DNA from: Treponema sp.
GTDB taxonomy: Bacteria > Spirochaetota > Spirochaetia > Treponematales > Breznakiellaceae
Assembly: GCA_031283575.1 (NCBI GenBank)
Contig: JAITBL010000048.1
Coordinates: forward strand, 1-35,717
Direction: 5' to 3'
DNA length: 35,717 bases
The position numbers were made by a program, and so were the translations under genes. Positions 7,891 to 17,077 of the stretch are shown here, one piece after another. Position 1 is the stretch's first letter; each line of letters starts with the position of its first letter. The notes beneath the pieces were generated by a model. The model had not been told where the DNA came from, ran no database searches, and saw only the letters and a program-made list of their open reading frames with translations.

Positions 7891-9192
7891 ATGGTAGGAA
7901 TGAATTACAAGCTCGCCGAACTGGAAGCGAAAGGGACTCCGATCCGCGCCGGTATTGTCGGCGCGGGCCAGATGGGCCGGGGGATGGTCAGCCAGATCAT
8001 CAGTATGAAGGGAATGCGTCCCGCGGTCGTCGTGGACGTGGTCCTGGACAACGCAAAGAACGCCTATAAGGAAGCGGGACTCTCCGAAGGCAAAGATTTC
8101 GCCCAGGCAGAAACCGTGGAAGAAGGCAACAAGCTTTTGGATTCGGGGAAATTTGTGGTAACCGCCAACAACGAGATTGCCACCAAATGCCGCGGGATCG
8201 ACTGCGCGGTAGACGCTACCGGCGTTCCCGAAGTGGGCGCCAAGGTTGCCGTCGACGCCATTAACGCGGGAAAGCACATTGTCATGCTCAATGTCGAGAC
8301 CGATGTCTGCATCGGCCACATACTCTACAAGCTGGCGAATAACGCCGGCGTCATTTACTCGGGCAGCGCCGGGGATGAACCCGGAGCGGTGATGGAACTC
8401 TACGATTTTGCCGACGCGCTGGGATTTGACGTAAGGGTTATCGGCAAGGGTAAAAACAATGTGATCGATTATGACTGCACTCCCGAAACCGTGGCCGAAG
8501 AAGCCAAACGCAGGGGCGCCAGCGCCAAGATGATCTGCGCCTTTAAAGACGGCACCAAAACCATGGTCGAAATGACCGCCATGGCAAACGCGACGGGTTT
8601 TTTACCCGACGTTATGGGCGCCCACGGAGCCGCGGGAAGCGTCAAGGAACTGCCCGATCTGCTTTCGCTCAAAAGCGAGGGCCGCGGCGGCATTCTTTCC
8701 AGTTACCGCACCGTGGAGTACATTAACGGCGTCGCCCCCGGCGTGTTTATCATCATCGCGTCAAAGCTTCCCGACATTAATCATGAGCTTGCCTATCTCT
8801 CCATGGGGAACGGACCCAACTATGTGCTCTACCGTCCCTACCATTTAACCAGCCTCGAAACGCCCCTGACGGTGGCCAAGGCCTGCATCGATCATGTGCC
8901 CAGCATTGTGCCCAGGGCGGGCCTGGTCGCCGAAACCTGCGCCGTAGCCAAGCGCGATTTGGCGGCCGGCGAACACCTTGACGGAATAGGCGGTTTTACG
9001 ATCCGCGGTACTTTTATCTCCGCCAAAGACGCCAGGGCCGCCGGCGCGCTGCCCATGGGCCTCGTGAACAAAAACACCGTGATGATAAAGGATGTCAAAA
9101 AGGGTAAACTGCTAAGTTATTCCGATGTCCGGCTTGATGAAAACGCCCTGATGGTGCAGCTTCGCAAAGTGCAGGATGCGCTCTTTGTGTAG
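7891..9192 (+). CDS. NAD(P)-binding oxidoreductase with C-terminal SAF domain (homoserine-dehydrogenase-like fold), substrate unknown
   Basis: N-terminal Rossmann IRAGIVGAGQMGRGMVSQI; C-terminal VAKRDLAAGEHLDGIGGFTIRG SAF-like region. Confidence 0.8.
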   Translation: MVGMNYKLAELEAKGTPIRAGIVGAGQMGRGMVSQIISMKGMRPAVVVDVVLDNAKNAYKEAGLSEGKDFAQAETVEEGNKLLDSGKFVVTANNEIATKCRGIDCAVDATGVPEVGAKVAVDAINAGKHIVMLNVETDVCIGHILYKLANNAGVIYSGSAGDEPGAVMELYDFADALGFDVRVIGKGKNNVIDYDCTPETVAEEAKRRGASAKMICAFKDGTKTMVEMTAMANATGFLPDVMGAHGAAGSVKELPDLLSLKSEGRGGILSSYRTVEYINGVAPGVFIIIASKLPDINHELAYLSMGNGPNYVLYRPYHLTSLETPLTVAKACIDHVPSIVPRAGLVAETCAVAKRDLAAGEHLDGIGGFTIRGTFISAKDARAAGALPMGLVNKNTVMIKDVKKGKLLSYSDVRLDENALMVQLRKVQDALFV

Positions 9193-9205
9193 ACGCTTTT
9201 CCGCG

Positions 9206-9238
9206 CGCTGATCGTTTCATGCGATGAAACGATCAGCG
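9206..9238. promoter_or_regulatory. Perfect 15-bp stem / 3-nt loop hairpin CGCTGATCGTTTCAT-GCG-ATGAAACGATCAGCG
   Basis: Read directly from sequence, between oxidoreductase and ptsI; no T run follows. Confidence 0.8.
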
Positions 9239-9243
9239 GATTC

Positions 9244-9263
9244 CGCGGAACGCTCCGCGTTTT
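9244..9263 (+). terminator. Short hairpin CGCGGA-ACGC-TCCGCG followed by TTTT; weak terminator/attenuator candidate
   Basis: Read directly from sequence, immediately before the ptsI ribosome binding site. Confidence 0.4.
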
Positions 9264-9275
9264 AGAGGAGGAATC

Positions 9276-11045
9276 ATGGTTTGGCAGGGGATCCCTGTAT
9301 CGAGGGGCATCGCGCTCGGTCCCGCGTTTGTCTACACGGCTTTTACGCCCGTAATGGGGGAACGCTATCTCGAAAACAGCGTTACGCTGGAAAAAGACAC
9401 GGCCGAAGAACTCAGCCGTTTTAACGCCGCGGTGCGCGTCGCCGCCGATGAGCTCACGGCGCTGCAGCAAAAGATGGCCGGCGAAGATCCCGGCAAGGCG
9501 GGAATTTTTGAGGCGCACGAAGACATCCTTACCGATGTGGCAATCATGGATGAAATTATCGCGTTGATCGGCGAAGAGCGTTACGCCGGCGAATACGCCG
9601 TTGAAACGGTGTTCGAAAAATTCGCCAAAATATTTGAAGAAATGGATGACGACATCATGAAGGAACGCTGCGCCGATTTTCGCGATGTCAAAAACCGCGT
9701 TCTGCGTATTTTTACCGGCGCCGAATCCAGCCAGCTTTCAGAAATGAGCGAGCCTTCGGTGATTTTTGCCCATGACTTGCTGCCGTCGGACACGGCGGCG
9801 CTCAACCGTAAAATGGCGCTGGCCATTGTCGCCGAGATCGGCGGCAATACTTCGCACTCGGCAATACTGGCCCGCGGTTACGAAATCCCCGCGATTCTGG
9901 GGGTGAACAGGGTGCTGTCCGCCGTCAAAAACGGGACGCCGGTTATTGTTGACGCGCTGGAAGGCCTCGTGATCATCGATCCCCCGGCGGCGGAAAGCGC
10001 GGAATACGAAGCGAAACTCGCGGCCTTTAAACAGACGGAAGCCGCCGTCAAAAAATACCGGCGCGTTGAAAGCCGCATGGAAGACGGCGGCCGCGTCGGG
10101 GTATGCCTTAATATAGGCTCGGTCAGCGAGGAGGAATTGGAGGGCGCCGCCTTTACCGACGGAGTAGGGCTCTTTCGCAGTGAATTTCTTTTTATGTCCG
10201 GCAAAGATTTGCCCGGCGAAAACGAACAGTACCAAACCTACCGTAAGGCGGCGGAAACCTGGGGCAGCCGCGAGGTGATTCTGCGATCCCTCGACATTGG
10301 GGGCGACAAAACCTTCGAGAGCCTCAATCTTCCCGCCGAGGACAATCCCTTTTTGGGCTGCCGCGCCCTGCGGCTCTGTTTTCAAAGAACCGATGTATTC
10401 AAAACCCAGCTTCGCGCGGCGCTGCGCGCGAGCGTTCACGGCCGCCTGGCCCTGATGTTCCCCATGGTGGGAAGCATCGAGGATCTGCACAAGGCGAAAT
10501 ATTATCTGGAGGAATGCCGTGAGGAACTGGACTACGAAAAAATTCCCTACAATAAAAATATGCCCGTGGGGATCATGATTGAAATTCCCGCCATCGCGCT
10601 TATGGCTGAACTTGTCGTTAAGGAAGCTGACTTTGCCAGTATAGGCACTAATGATCTGTGCCAGTACCTTATGGCGGTCGACCGGCTTAATCCCAATGTC
10701 GCCTCCTATTATCAGAGTTATCATCCCGCCATGTTCAAGCTGATAAGATATGTTGCAGGGATCTTTGAAAGGGAAGGCAAACCCTTAAGCATTTGCGGCG
10801 AGATGGGAGGCGATCCCATGGCCGTGATGGCCTTTATCGGCATGGGTATTAAAAAATTCAGCATGGCCGCTTCCAATGTGGCGCCGGTCAAGCGTATGAT
10901 TACCCGCCTTTGCATGAACAAGGCGCGGGAAATTTCCGGCGGCCTTGAAAAGCTCGGCACGGCGCCCGAAATCGAAGATTACCTCAAGAAGCAGTTTGAA
11001 TCGTTATTCGCGGAGGAGACAGAACATGTATTCCAAACGAACTGA
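9276..11045 (+). CDS. ptsI: Phosphoenolpyruvate-protein phosphotransferase (PTS enzyme I)
   Basis: Active-site GGNTSHSAILARGYEIPAILG, GVGLFRSEFLFM, LRSLDIGGDK, SIGTNDLCQYLMAVDR. Confidence 0.96.
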   Translation: MVWQGIPVSRGIALGPAFVYTAFTPVMGERYLENSVTLEKDTAEELSRFNAAVRVAADELTALQQKMAGEDPGKAGIFEAHEDILTDVAIMDEIIALIGEERYAGEYAVETVFEKFAKIFEEMDDDIMKERCADFRDVKNRVLRIFTGAESSQLSEMSEPSVIFAHDLLPSDTAALNRKMALAIVAEIGGNTSHSAILARGYEIPAILGVNRVLSAVKNGTPVIVDALEGLVIIDPPAAESAEYEAKLAAFKQTEAAVKKYRRVESRMEDGGRVGVCLNIGSVSEEELEGAAFTDGVGLFRSEFLFMSGKDLPGENEQYQTYRKAAETWGSREVILRSLDIGGDKTFESLNLPAEDNPFLGCRALRLCFQRTDVFKTQLRAALRASVHGRLALMFPMVGSIEDLHKAKYYLEECREELDYEKIPYNKNMPVGIMIEIPAIALMAELVVKEADFASIGTNDLCQYLMAVDRLNPNVASYYQSYHPAMFKLIRYVAGIFEREGKPLSICGEMGGDPMAVMAFIGMGIKKFSMAASNVAPVKRMITRLCMNKAREISGGLEKLGTAPEIEDYLKKQFESLFAEETEHVFQTN

Positions 11046-11310
11046 GATCATCAATAAGTCAGGACTCCACGCGAGGCCCGGCTCGGCTTTTGTGCGGGAG
11101 GCAAAAAAGTTTGCCTGCGACATTACCCTTACCAAACTCGACGAAGGCGGCAGTCCGGTAAAAAGCTGTTCGGCAAAATCCATCGCCCTGATCATGGCGA
11201 TGATGATCCCCAAGGGAACCAGAGTCGAATTAAGCGCGGAAGGCGAGGACGCGGTAAACGCGGTTGATACCCTCGTGGCGCTTATCGATTCGGGGCTCAA
11301 TGATATTTAA
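11026..11310 (+). CDS. ptsH: HPr phosphocarrier protein
   Basis: IINKSGLHARPGSAFVREA active-site His, and SAKSIALIMAM containing the Ser46-equivalent; overlaps ptsI 3' end. Confidence 0.93.
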   Translation: MYSKRTEIINKSGLHARPGSAFVREAKKFACDITLTKLDEGGSPVKSCSAKSIALIMAMMIPKGTRVELSAEGEDAVNAVDTLVALIDSGLNDI

Positions 11311-12320
11311 TCTTCTCCCAGCTCGATTTTCGGTTCAAGCTGCGTGAGCGCTCGGTGTACCAAGCCGTCGAGAAAATCTGGGAGAATGTCGTCCGCCAGG
11401 ACGATGTCCGGCAGAAATTCACGGGGAATGGATTCTACCAGCTGTTTTTTAAGGCTTTCGGCCGAGATTTCGGGAAGCCAGTTGCAGTAAACGACAAGGC
11501 AATCGGGGTTAAGATAGACGATGAGGGGCACGGCCATGTCGCCGATGAGTTTTTCCACATCAACCTTGCTGTAGTCGATTTCGGCGTTTGCGCCGGAAAA
11601 GTGCCGCCATTTAACGGGCGTTTCGAGAAAGATCACTTCGCCCGCGGCGTTATCCCTGCCGCGGTAGATGCGGCCGTCGATGCAGATTCCCGCGGCGGGG
11701 TGGTGGGTGCGGGCCAGATAGATCCCCGTTACGCATTGGCCTTCGCCAAAGGCTCTGGTATGATAAAAGCCGCTCACCGCCGCTTTGATGTCATTTTCCA
11801 GAATACTGGGCAGCCGGTATTTATCCATAAAATGATCGCGAAAACGCCATTCAAGCTGGGGAAAATTGATGGACAGAAGCGGCCCCTTTCCCCGAACCTC
11901 GAAACCCGCCATGCCGAAAGCAAGCATGCTTATCGCGGGGTATTTTGCGCGGTAACTTTCCACGATACCGTCGAAAAACTCCAGGGTGTCGGGCTGCGCG
12001 TTAATTTCCCGTCTGTCCAGAAATTCGCCGTAGAGATCGCTTACCGCCGCGCAGACCTTGTTTTTTTCGAGCACGCAGATCGCCAGTACCAGACGGTGAC
12101 GCGCGTTAAACCGGTAGCAAAGCGCTCCGCCGGCCGGCTCTTCCAGTAACTCCCCTGTGGAGCAGAGCTCGGCGGTCAGTTCCTCAAAAAACGGCCCCTC
12201 GATGCCGGTAATACGCGAAAGTTCTTCCTTTGACGCGGCGCGCAGATGCTTCGACACGCTGCGCAGGCTGTTACGGTTAAGTTCCCTTACCAGCTGATTA
12301 TTTGTTTCATGTTCAGCCAT
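11307..12320 (-). CDS. ROK-family transcriptional regulator
   Basis: N-terminal NRNSLRSVSKHLRAASKEELSRITGI HTH; GICIDGRIYRGRDNAAGEV ROK signature; lacks the CxCGxxGC zinc motif. Confidence 0.78.
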   Translation of the reverse strand: MAEHETNNQLVRELNRNSLRSVSKHLRAASKEELSRITGIEGPFFEELTAELCSTGELLEEPAGGALCYRFNARHRLVLAICVLEKNKVCAAVSDLYGEFLDRREINAQPDTLEFFDGIVESYRAKYPAISMLAFGMAGFEVRGKGPLLSINFPQLEWRFRDHFMDKYRLPSILENDIKAAVSGFYHTRAFGEGQCVTGIYLARTHHPAAGICIDGRIYRGRDNAAGEVIFLETPVKWRHFSGANAEIDYSKVDVEKLIGDMAVPLIVYLNPDCLVVYCNWLPEISAESLKKQLVESIPREFLPDIVLADDILPDFLDGLVHRALTQLEPKIELGED

Positions 12321-12350
12321 TTATTCGCTCCTGTAAAAGGTCTTTTGCCC

Positions 12351-12941
12351 TCAATACAATCCCCTGAGTCTGCTTAAAAAAAGCAGTTCGTCCGCTTCCC
12401 CCGCCGTTTTAAGCTGTTCAAAATCTTCCGGCCTTTCGGTGGCGGCCCCCGAAAGGATCAGCTTTGTTTTGGTACGTTGGTACCACAGATAATGCATTTC
12501 CAGAATCGCGGTTATTTTTCGCTTTTCAAGCTGGCGTTCCAGAAAAACGGCCAGGGCAAGGTGGTTCTCGTCGCCGGTTTTCCAGTAAAAAGCGGCTTCG
12601 GCAATAAAAATAACAAGACGGGTAAAACCTTCGGCAAGGCTGTCGTCATTACGGAATCCGTCAAAGAGAAGGCGGTACTTGGCGACGGAAAGATCGTAGC
12701 CGGCCGTGCGAAGCTGTTTGCGCAGTTCTACCAGATGACGAAACACCTCGTTGATGACGCTGACGTTATCCGGCGATTTTTGCAGCATTCCGCGAAGAAC
12801 GGCAAGCGGGGCTTCGAAGTTTTTTCGCGCGGCGGTCCTCTGGAGGAACAGGGCGGTTTCGTTGAGGAGCCGCCAAACTTCGGTGATCTTTCCCGAAAGC
12901 GTCAGACCGTGCAGGCCGGAAAACAGATACATCGTAATGCC
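12351..12941 (-). CDS. Conserved-looking hypothetical protein (start uncertain)
   Basis: Long ORF, likely co-transcribed with the ROK gene; no recognised domain. Confidence 0.6.
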   Translation of the reverse strand, partial: GITMYLFSGLHGLTLSGKITEVWRLLNETALFLQRTAARKNFEAPLAVLRGMLQKSPDNVSVINEVFRHLVELRKQLRTAGYDLSVAKYRLLFDGFRNDDSLAEGFTRLVIFIAEAAFYWKTGDENHLALAVFLERQLEKRKITAILEMHYLWYQRTKTKLILSGAATERPEDFEQLKTAGEADELLFLSRLRGLY

Positions 12942-12987
12942 TGCCAAAAGAATATGATGTGTGATAACAAGAGTATACCCCCGCGGC

Positions 12988-13022
12988 AAAAACAAAGGCC
13001 CCGCAGGTGCGGGGCCTTTTTC
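12988..13022 (-). terminator. Intrinsic terminator: GGCCCCGC-ACCT-GCGGGGCC followed by TTTGTTTTT on minus strand
   Basis: Lies just after the catechol dioxygenase stop on the minus strand. Confidence 0.8.
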
Positions 13023-13046
13023 TGCCTGGTAGGGCGTGGAAATAGC

Positions 13047-13985
13047 TTAGGTGACAATCTCCAGGAAGCTGGGGATCATTTCGCCCGAGAAATAGAAGAG
13101 GCCGCGGCCAAGCTGATCGGCGTCCCAAACTCTCTGCGGGCTGTCCGGATACGCGAAGTAACCGCCGCAGTAGGTCTCGATGCGGTTGCCCGAGGGTTCC
13201 CAGAAGTAAATGGTAAGGCCGCGGGTAATGGCGTGGCGGGTAGGTCCGATGTCCAGTTTGAGGTGGTTGACCGCGATAAGGTCCGCCGCGTTGAGGATGT
13301 CTTCCCAGGTCTGGAGATAGAATCCCACGTGGTGGATCGTGTTCGGCTTGGGATACTCGACAAAGGCCAGATCGTGGGGCTTGTTGTTGCCGGTGATCCA
13401 GGTCGCCAGACGCTTGCCGTCGGGGGTGTTGCAGATTTCGGGTACATACATACCGAATACTTCCTGCATAAAACGTTCGGCTTCTTCAATGCCCGGTCCG
13501 TAAAGGAGGAAGTGGTCAAGGCGTACCGCCCTCATGCCGCGGGGAGGCTCGTTCCAGATGTCCGGATTGCGGATCTGGGGATGCTTCTGGGCCATTTCGA
13601 CATCCGCGTAGATGTGGAATTCATGGCCCGTACACAGGGTGAATTTATACTGCTTGCCAAAACCGGGCTGTTCACTGTTGGGCGCGACCTCGGTTACCTT
13701 GATCGGAGCTTTTCCCTTGAAAGCTTCGACTTTGCCCTTGATATCCTCAAGAGCCTTGGCGTCTATTACCTTGAAGCCCACATAATCAAGGCCTGCGGTT
13801 TTGTCCTGGCGCAGTACGACGCTGTGGTGATCGAATTCGTCATACGTCTTGAGCATGACGCGTCCATCACTGGTTTTGCCAACTTCATCCAAGCCAAGAA
13901 TGTTCTTGTAGAAGTCGAGGGTTTTGTCTAGATCCAGAACTTTAAGCTGGATAAGACCCGGGCGAATGGTTCCATGGAAAGCCAT
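13047..13985 (-). CDS. xylE: Catechol 2,3-dioxygenase (extradiol, VOC superfamily)
   Basis: Two-domain VOC fold; metal/active-site patterns LDHFLLYG, NTIHHVGFYLQTWED, IYFWEPSGNRIETYCGGY. Confidence 0.92.
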   Translation of the reverse strand: MAFHGTIRPGLIQLKVLDLDKTLDFYKNILGLDEVGKTSDGRVMLKTYDEFDHHSVVLRQDKTAGLDYVGFKVIDAKALEDIKGKVEAFKGKAPIKVTEVAPNSEQPGFGKQYKFTLCTGHEFHIYADVEMAQKHPQIRNPDIWNEPPRGMRAVRLDHFLLYGPGIEEAERFMQEVFGMYVPEICNTPDGKRLATWITGNNKPHDLAFVEYPKPNTIHHVGFYLQTWEDILNAADLIAVNHLKLDIGPTRHAITRGLTIYFWEPSGNRIETYCGGYFAYPDSPQRVWDADQLGRGLFYFSGEMIPSFLEIVT

Positions 13986-14007
13986 AGTGTACCTCCAAAA
14001 AATGTTA

Positions 14008-14286
14008 TTAAACCCTGGCGACTACAAGGTCGCCGCGGGGTTGAATACAACAGACAAGGATGATGCCGTCGGCTCTGTCCGCTTCGCTTACATGAGACGC
14101 GCTCATGGGCTTAAACGCTTCGTAACGGCCCTTTACAATTTTCATCCTGCAGACGCCGCAGCCCCCGCCGCAGCATCCGTGCCTAATCGGCCCCTGGGCG
14201 TGAATCATCGCCTTAAGGACCGCCTGATCATCGCGGCAGGGAAACTGTTTTCCCGTCTCATATACGGTAATGGTATATTCCGCCAT
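14008..14286 (-). CDS. Plant-type 2Fe-2S ferredoxin (XylT-like)
   Basis: GCCGGGCGVCRMKIVKG...CCIQP cysteine motif; adjacent to C23O. Confidence 0.87.
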   Translation of the reverse strand: MAEYTITVYETGKQFPCRDDQAVLKAMIHAQGPIRHGCCGGGCGVCRMKIVKGRYEAFKPMSASHVSEADRADGIILVCCIQPRGDLVVARV

Positions 14287-14290
14287 CGCG

Positions 14291-15298
14291 TTACTTCTTC
14301 TGCGAAAGCTCATAGGCCACATCGACGATCATGTCTTCCTGGCCGCCCACCATACGCCGCCTGCCCAGTTCCACCAGAATATCGCGGGGCGTCAGGCCGA
14401 ATTTTTCGGCCGCGCGCCTTGTGTGAAGAAGGAAGCTTGAATACACGCCGGCGTAACCGAGCATAAGCGAATCGGTACGGATCACCTGGGGCCGGTGCAT
14501 AATCGGCTCCACAATTTCTTCGGCCACGTCCATAAGATCGTAAATGTTGGCCCCCGTGTTGTAGCCAAGCCGCTGCAGCGCCGCGGCGAGCACTTCGATC
14601 TGGGAATTCCCCGCGCCGGCGCCAAGGCCGCGGCAGGTTGCGTCAATATAATCCGCTCCCGTTTCTACCGCCGCCAGGGAATTGGCAACGGCCATTCCCA
14701 GATTATTGTGCGCGTGAAAACCCACCGGAATACCGATCGCGTTTTTTAGGGCGCTTACGCGGGCCTTGACGTCGTCGGGAACCATGTAACCGGCGGAATC
14801 GGCCAAATTAATGTAATCCGCTCCGGCGTCCACAAAGATCTTTGCCTGTTCGACAATCTTTTCAGGCTCCGCCATGTGGGTCATCATCAGAAAACCCACG
14901 GTAAACATACCGGCGCTCTTGGCCCACTGAATGTGCTGAATGGCGATGTCCGCCTCGGTAACATGGGTGGCGACGCGCACCGCGTTGGCGCCTTTTTCCT
15001 GCGCGCGTTTCAGGTCTTCGATGGTTCCCACGCCGGGGAGGAGCAGTACGCTGAGTTTGGCGTTTTTTACGACTTTGCTGGCCGCTTCCAGAAGCTCCAG
15101 TTCGTCCACTTTGGAAAAACCGTAGTTGATGGAAGAACCCGCGATGCCGTCGCCGTGGCTCAGTTCAATCAGAAAGACTCCCGCCTTGTCGAGCCCGCCG
15201 GCAATCGCCGCGGCCTGTTCGGTGGTAAAGGAATGGCTTACCGCGTGGCTTCCGTCGCGCAGCGTCGTATCGATCAGATGTATCTTTTCCGTTCTCAT
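14291..15298 (-). CDS. dmpG: 4-hydroxy-2-oxovalerate aldolase
   Basis: IDTTLRDGSHAVSHSFT, ELSHGDGIAGSSINYGF, VGFHAHNNLGMAVANS. Confidence 0.95.
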   Translation of the reverse strand: MRTEKIHLIDTTLRDGSHAVSHSFTTEQAAAIAGGLDKAGVFLIELSHGDGIAGSSINYGFSKVDELELLEAASKVVKNAKLSVLLLPGVGTIEDLKRAQEKGANAVRVATHVTEADIAIQHIQWAKSAGMFTVGFLMMTHMAEPEKIVEQAKIFVDAGADYINLADSAGYMVPDDVKARVSALKNAIGIPVGFHAHNNLGMAVANSLAAVETGADYIDATCRGLGAGAGNSQIEVLAAALQRLGYNTGANIYDLMDVAEEIVEPIMHRPQVIRTDSLMLGYAGVYSSFLLHTRRAAEKFGLTPRDILVELGRRRMVGGQEDMIVDVAYELSQKK

Positions 15299-16165
15299 TT
15301 AGTTCACCCCCAGCATTTTGGCGGCAAGTTTGTCCGCTACCGCCACGGCGGCCTGGTTGATAATGTCCAGATTCCCCGAATAGGAGGGAAGGAAGTCGCC
15401 GGCGCCTTCAACTTCGACAATGACCGTCACCTTGTTTCCGTCGACAATGGGCGGAACGCGGGGCCGGTAGCCGGGAACATAGGCCTGCACTTCACGGATG
15501 ATATCGTTGACCGATTCGACGATTTTTTTCTCGTCGGGATTTTTTACCAGCGCGTAGATCGTGTTGGTCATCATCAGCGGAGGGTCCGCGGGATTAAGGA
15601 CGATGATCGCCTTGCTCCTGTCGGCGCCGCCTATCACCTTGAGGGCCTTCGCGGTGGTTTCGGTAAACTCGTCGATGTTGGCCCGCGTACCGGGTCCCGC
15701 GCTCTTGCTTGAAATACAGGAAACAATTTCGCCGTATTCAACATCGGCGGCGCGGTTGATCGCGAACATAATCGGCACCGTCGCCTGTCCGCCGCAGGTT
15801 ACCATGTTAAAATCAACCTCGTCGCTAAGTTTGTCCAGATTGACACAGGGCACTACATAGGGACCCACCGCCGCCGGAGTCATGTCCAGCGCGATCTTGC
15901 CCGCCGCTTTCAGAATGGGCGAATTGTGAAGGTGAGCCTTGGCGCTGGTGGCGTCGAAGACAAAGACGATGTCTTTGTCTTCCGCTACCGCGTCGACGCC
16001 GGTGATTGCCGTCTTAAAACCCAGACCCGCGGCCCGTTTGATCCCTTCGGATTCTACGATGCCCGTCATAATGTGCATCTGCAAATGTTTGCTCTTCATC
16101 ACCTTGTACATCAGATCGCTGCCGATGTTACCCGGTCCGATGATGCCAGCTTTTATCTTTTCCAT
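15299..16165 (-). CDS. dmpF: Acetaldehyde dehydrogenase (acylating)
   Basis: [30 protein letters not shown] catalytic Cys, [20 protein letters not shown]. Confidence 0.95.
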   Translation of the reverse strand: MEKIKAGIIGPGNIGSDLMYKVMKSKHLQMHIMTGIVESEGIKRAAGLGFKTAITGVDAVAEDKDIVFVFDATSAKAHLHNSPILKAAGKIALDMTPAAVGPYVVPCVNLDKLSDEVDFNMVTCGGQATVPIMFAINRAADVEYGEIVSCISSKSAGPGTRANIDEFTETTAKALKVIGGADRSKAIIVLNPADPPLMMTNTIYALVKNPDEKKIVESVNDIIREVQAYVPGYRPRVPPIVDGNKVTVIVEVEGAGDFLPSYSGNLDIINQAAVAVADKLAAKMLGVN

Positions 16166-16286
16166 AACCTGTTCCTTTTCAAAAAATCGCGGAACCTGTC
16201 CGCGCGCTCTACCTGGGCCCCGTATAGATTACTAATTTAGTCATCTATTAAAGGGGTCCTCGATCCCCGCCCTTGCGGGCGTCGGC

Positions 16287-17066
16287 TTAAACGAATTGGG
16301 CTTCGACCTTTCCTAAAGAAGAAAACTCCGCGGTAAAGGAATCGCCTTTTACCGCCGGCGGAGCGGCGGAAAAAGCGCCGGAAAGAATAACTTCGCCCGC
16401 CTTGAGAGTCACCCCATAACTCCAAAGGCGGTTGGCAAGCCAGGCGACCGAGACGCAGGGGTCTCCCAGGACCGCCGCGCCGGTACCCTCGCCGGCAAGC
16501 GAACCGTTTTTGTAAAGCTTCATCGTCACCGAGGGAAGATCCACTTCGCCAAGCGAGAGCTTTTTGCTTCCCAAAATATAACGGCCCGAAGAAGCGTTGT
16601 CGGATACGGTATCAACCAGTTTAATCTTCCAGTCGGCGACGCGGCTGTCGACAATCTCAAAGGCGGCGCTTACATAGTCGGTGGCCGCGATAACGTCCTC
16701 GCGGGTAACCTTGCCGCCGGCAAGATCCGCCTTGAGGATAAAGGCGACTTCGCCTTCGATCTTGGCCTGTATAAGCTGATCAATAGGCGCCTTGCCGTCC
16801 TTGCAGTCCATGGCGGCAAAGAGATGTCCGTAGTCCGGTTCATTTACCCCCATCTGCTTTTGAATGCCTTCGGAGGTAAGGCCGATTTTTTTGCCCGAAA
16901 TAACGTGACCCATTTTGAGGACGCGCTCGACGTTGGCCAGCTGGATCGCGTAAGCGTCATCAATAGTAAGAGACGTATCCTGTTCCGTCAGCGGCGCTAT
17001 GGCCTTTCGGTTCCGTTCAGCGATAAACAACTGTTCCGCGTATACGGCGATTTTTTCCCCTGCCAT
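16287..17066 (-). CDS. dmpE: 2-oxopent-4-enoate hydratase (2-hydroxypenta-2,4-dienoate hydratase)
   Basis: GKKIGLTSEGIQKQMGVNEPDYG, KIEGEVAFIL, SDNASSGRYILG. Confidence 0.93.
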   Translation of the reverse strand: MAGEKIAVYAEQLFIAERNRKAIAPLTEQDTSLTIDDAYAIQLANVERVLKMGHVISGKKIGLTSEGIQKQMGVNEPDYGHLFAAMDCKDGKAPIDQLIQAKIEGEVAFILKADLAGGKVTREDVIAATDYVSAAFEIVDSRVADWKIKLVDTVSDNASSGRYILGSKKLSLGEVDLPSVTMKLYKNGSLAGEGTGAAVLGDPCVSVAWLANRLWSYGVTLKAGEVILSGAFSAAPPAVKGDSFTAEFSSLGKVEAQFV

Positions 17067-17077
17067 GTCCGTTCCGC

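Noticed and set aside
9738-10724. 328-aa minus-strand ORF opposite ptsI
   Set aside because: Shadow of a highly conserved gene; no recognisable motif
12477-13931. 484-aa plus-strand ORF antisense to the hypothetical gene and catechol dioxygenase
   Set aside because: Crosses a strong terminator and lies opposite clearly recognised C23O; translation shows no recognisable domain; typical shadow ORF in GC-rich DNA
14876-15712. 278-aa plus-strand ORF opposite aldolase and aldehyde dehydrogenase
   Set aside because: Covers parts of two conserved genes on the other strand without motifs
16253-16268. GGGG...CCCC hairpin with TTTAAT on minus strand after the hydratase as an intrinsic terminator
   Set aside because: Only four solid base pairs plus mismatch and a short T tract; insufficient to call a terminator
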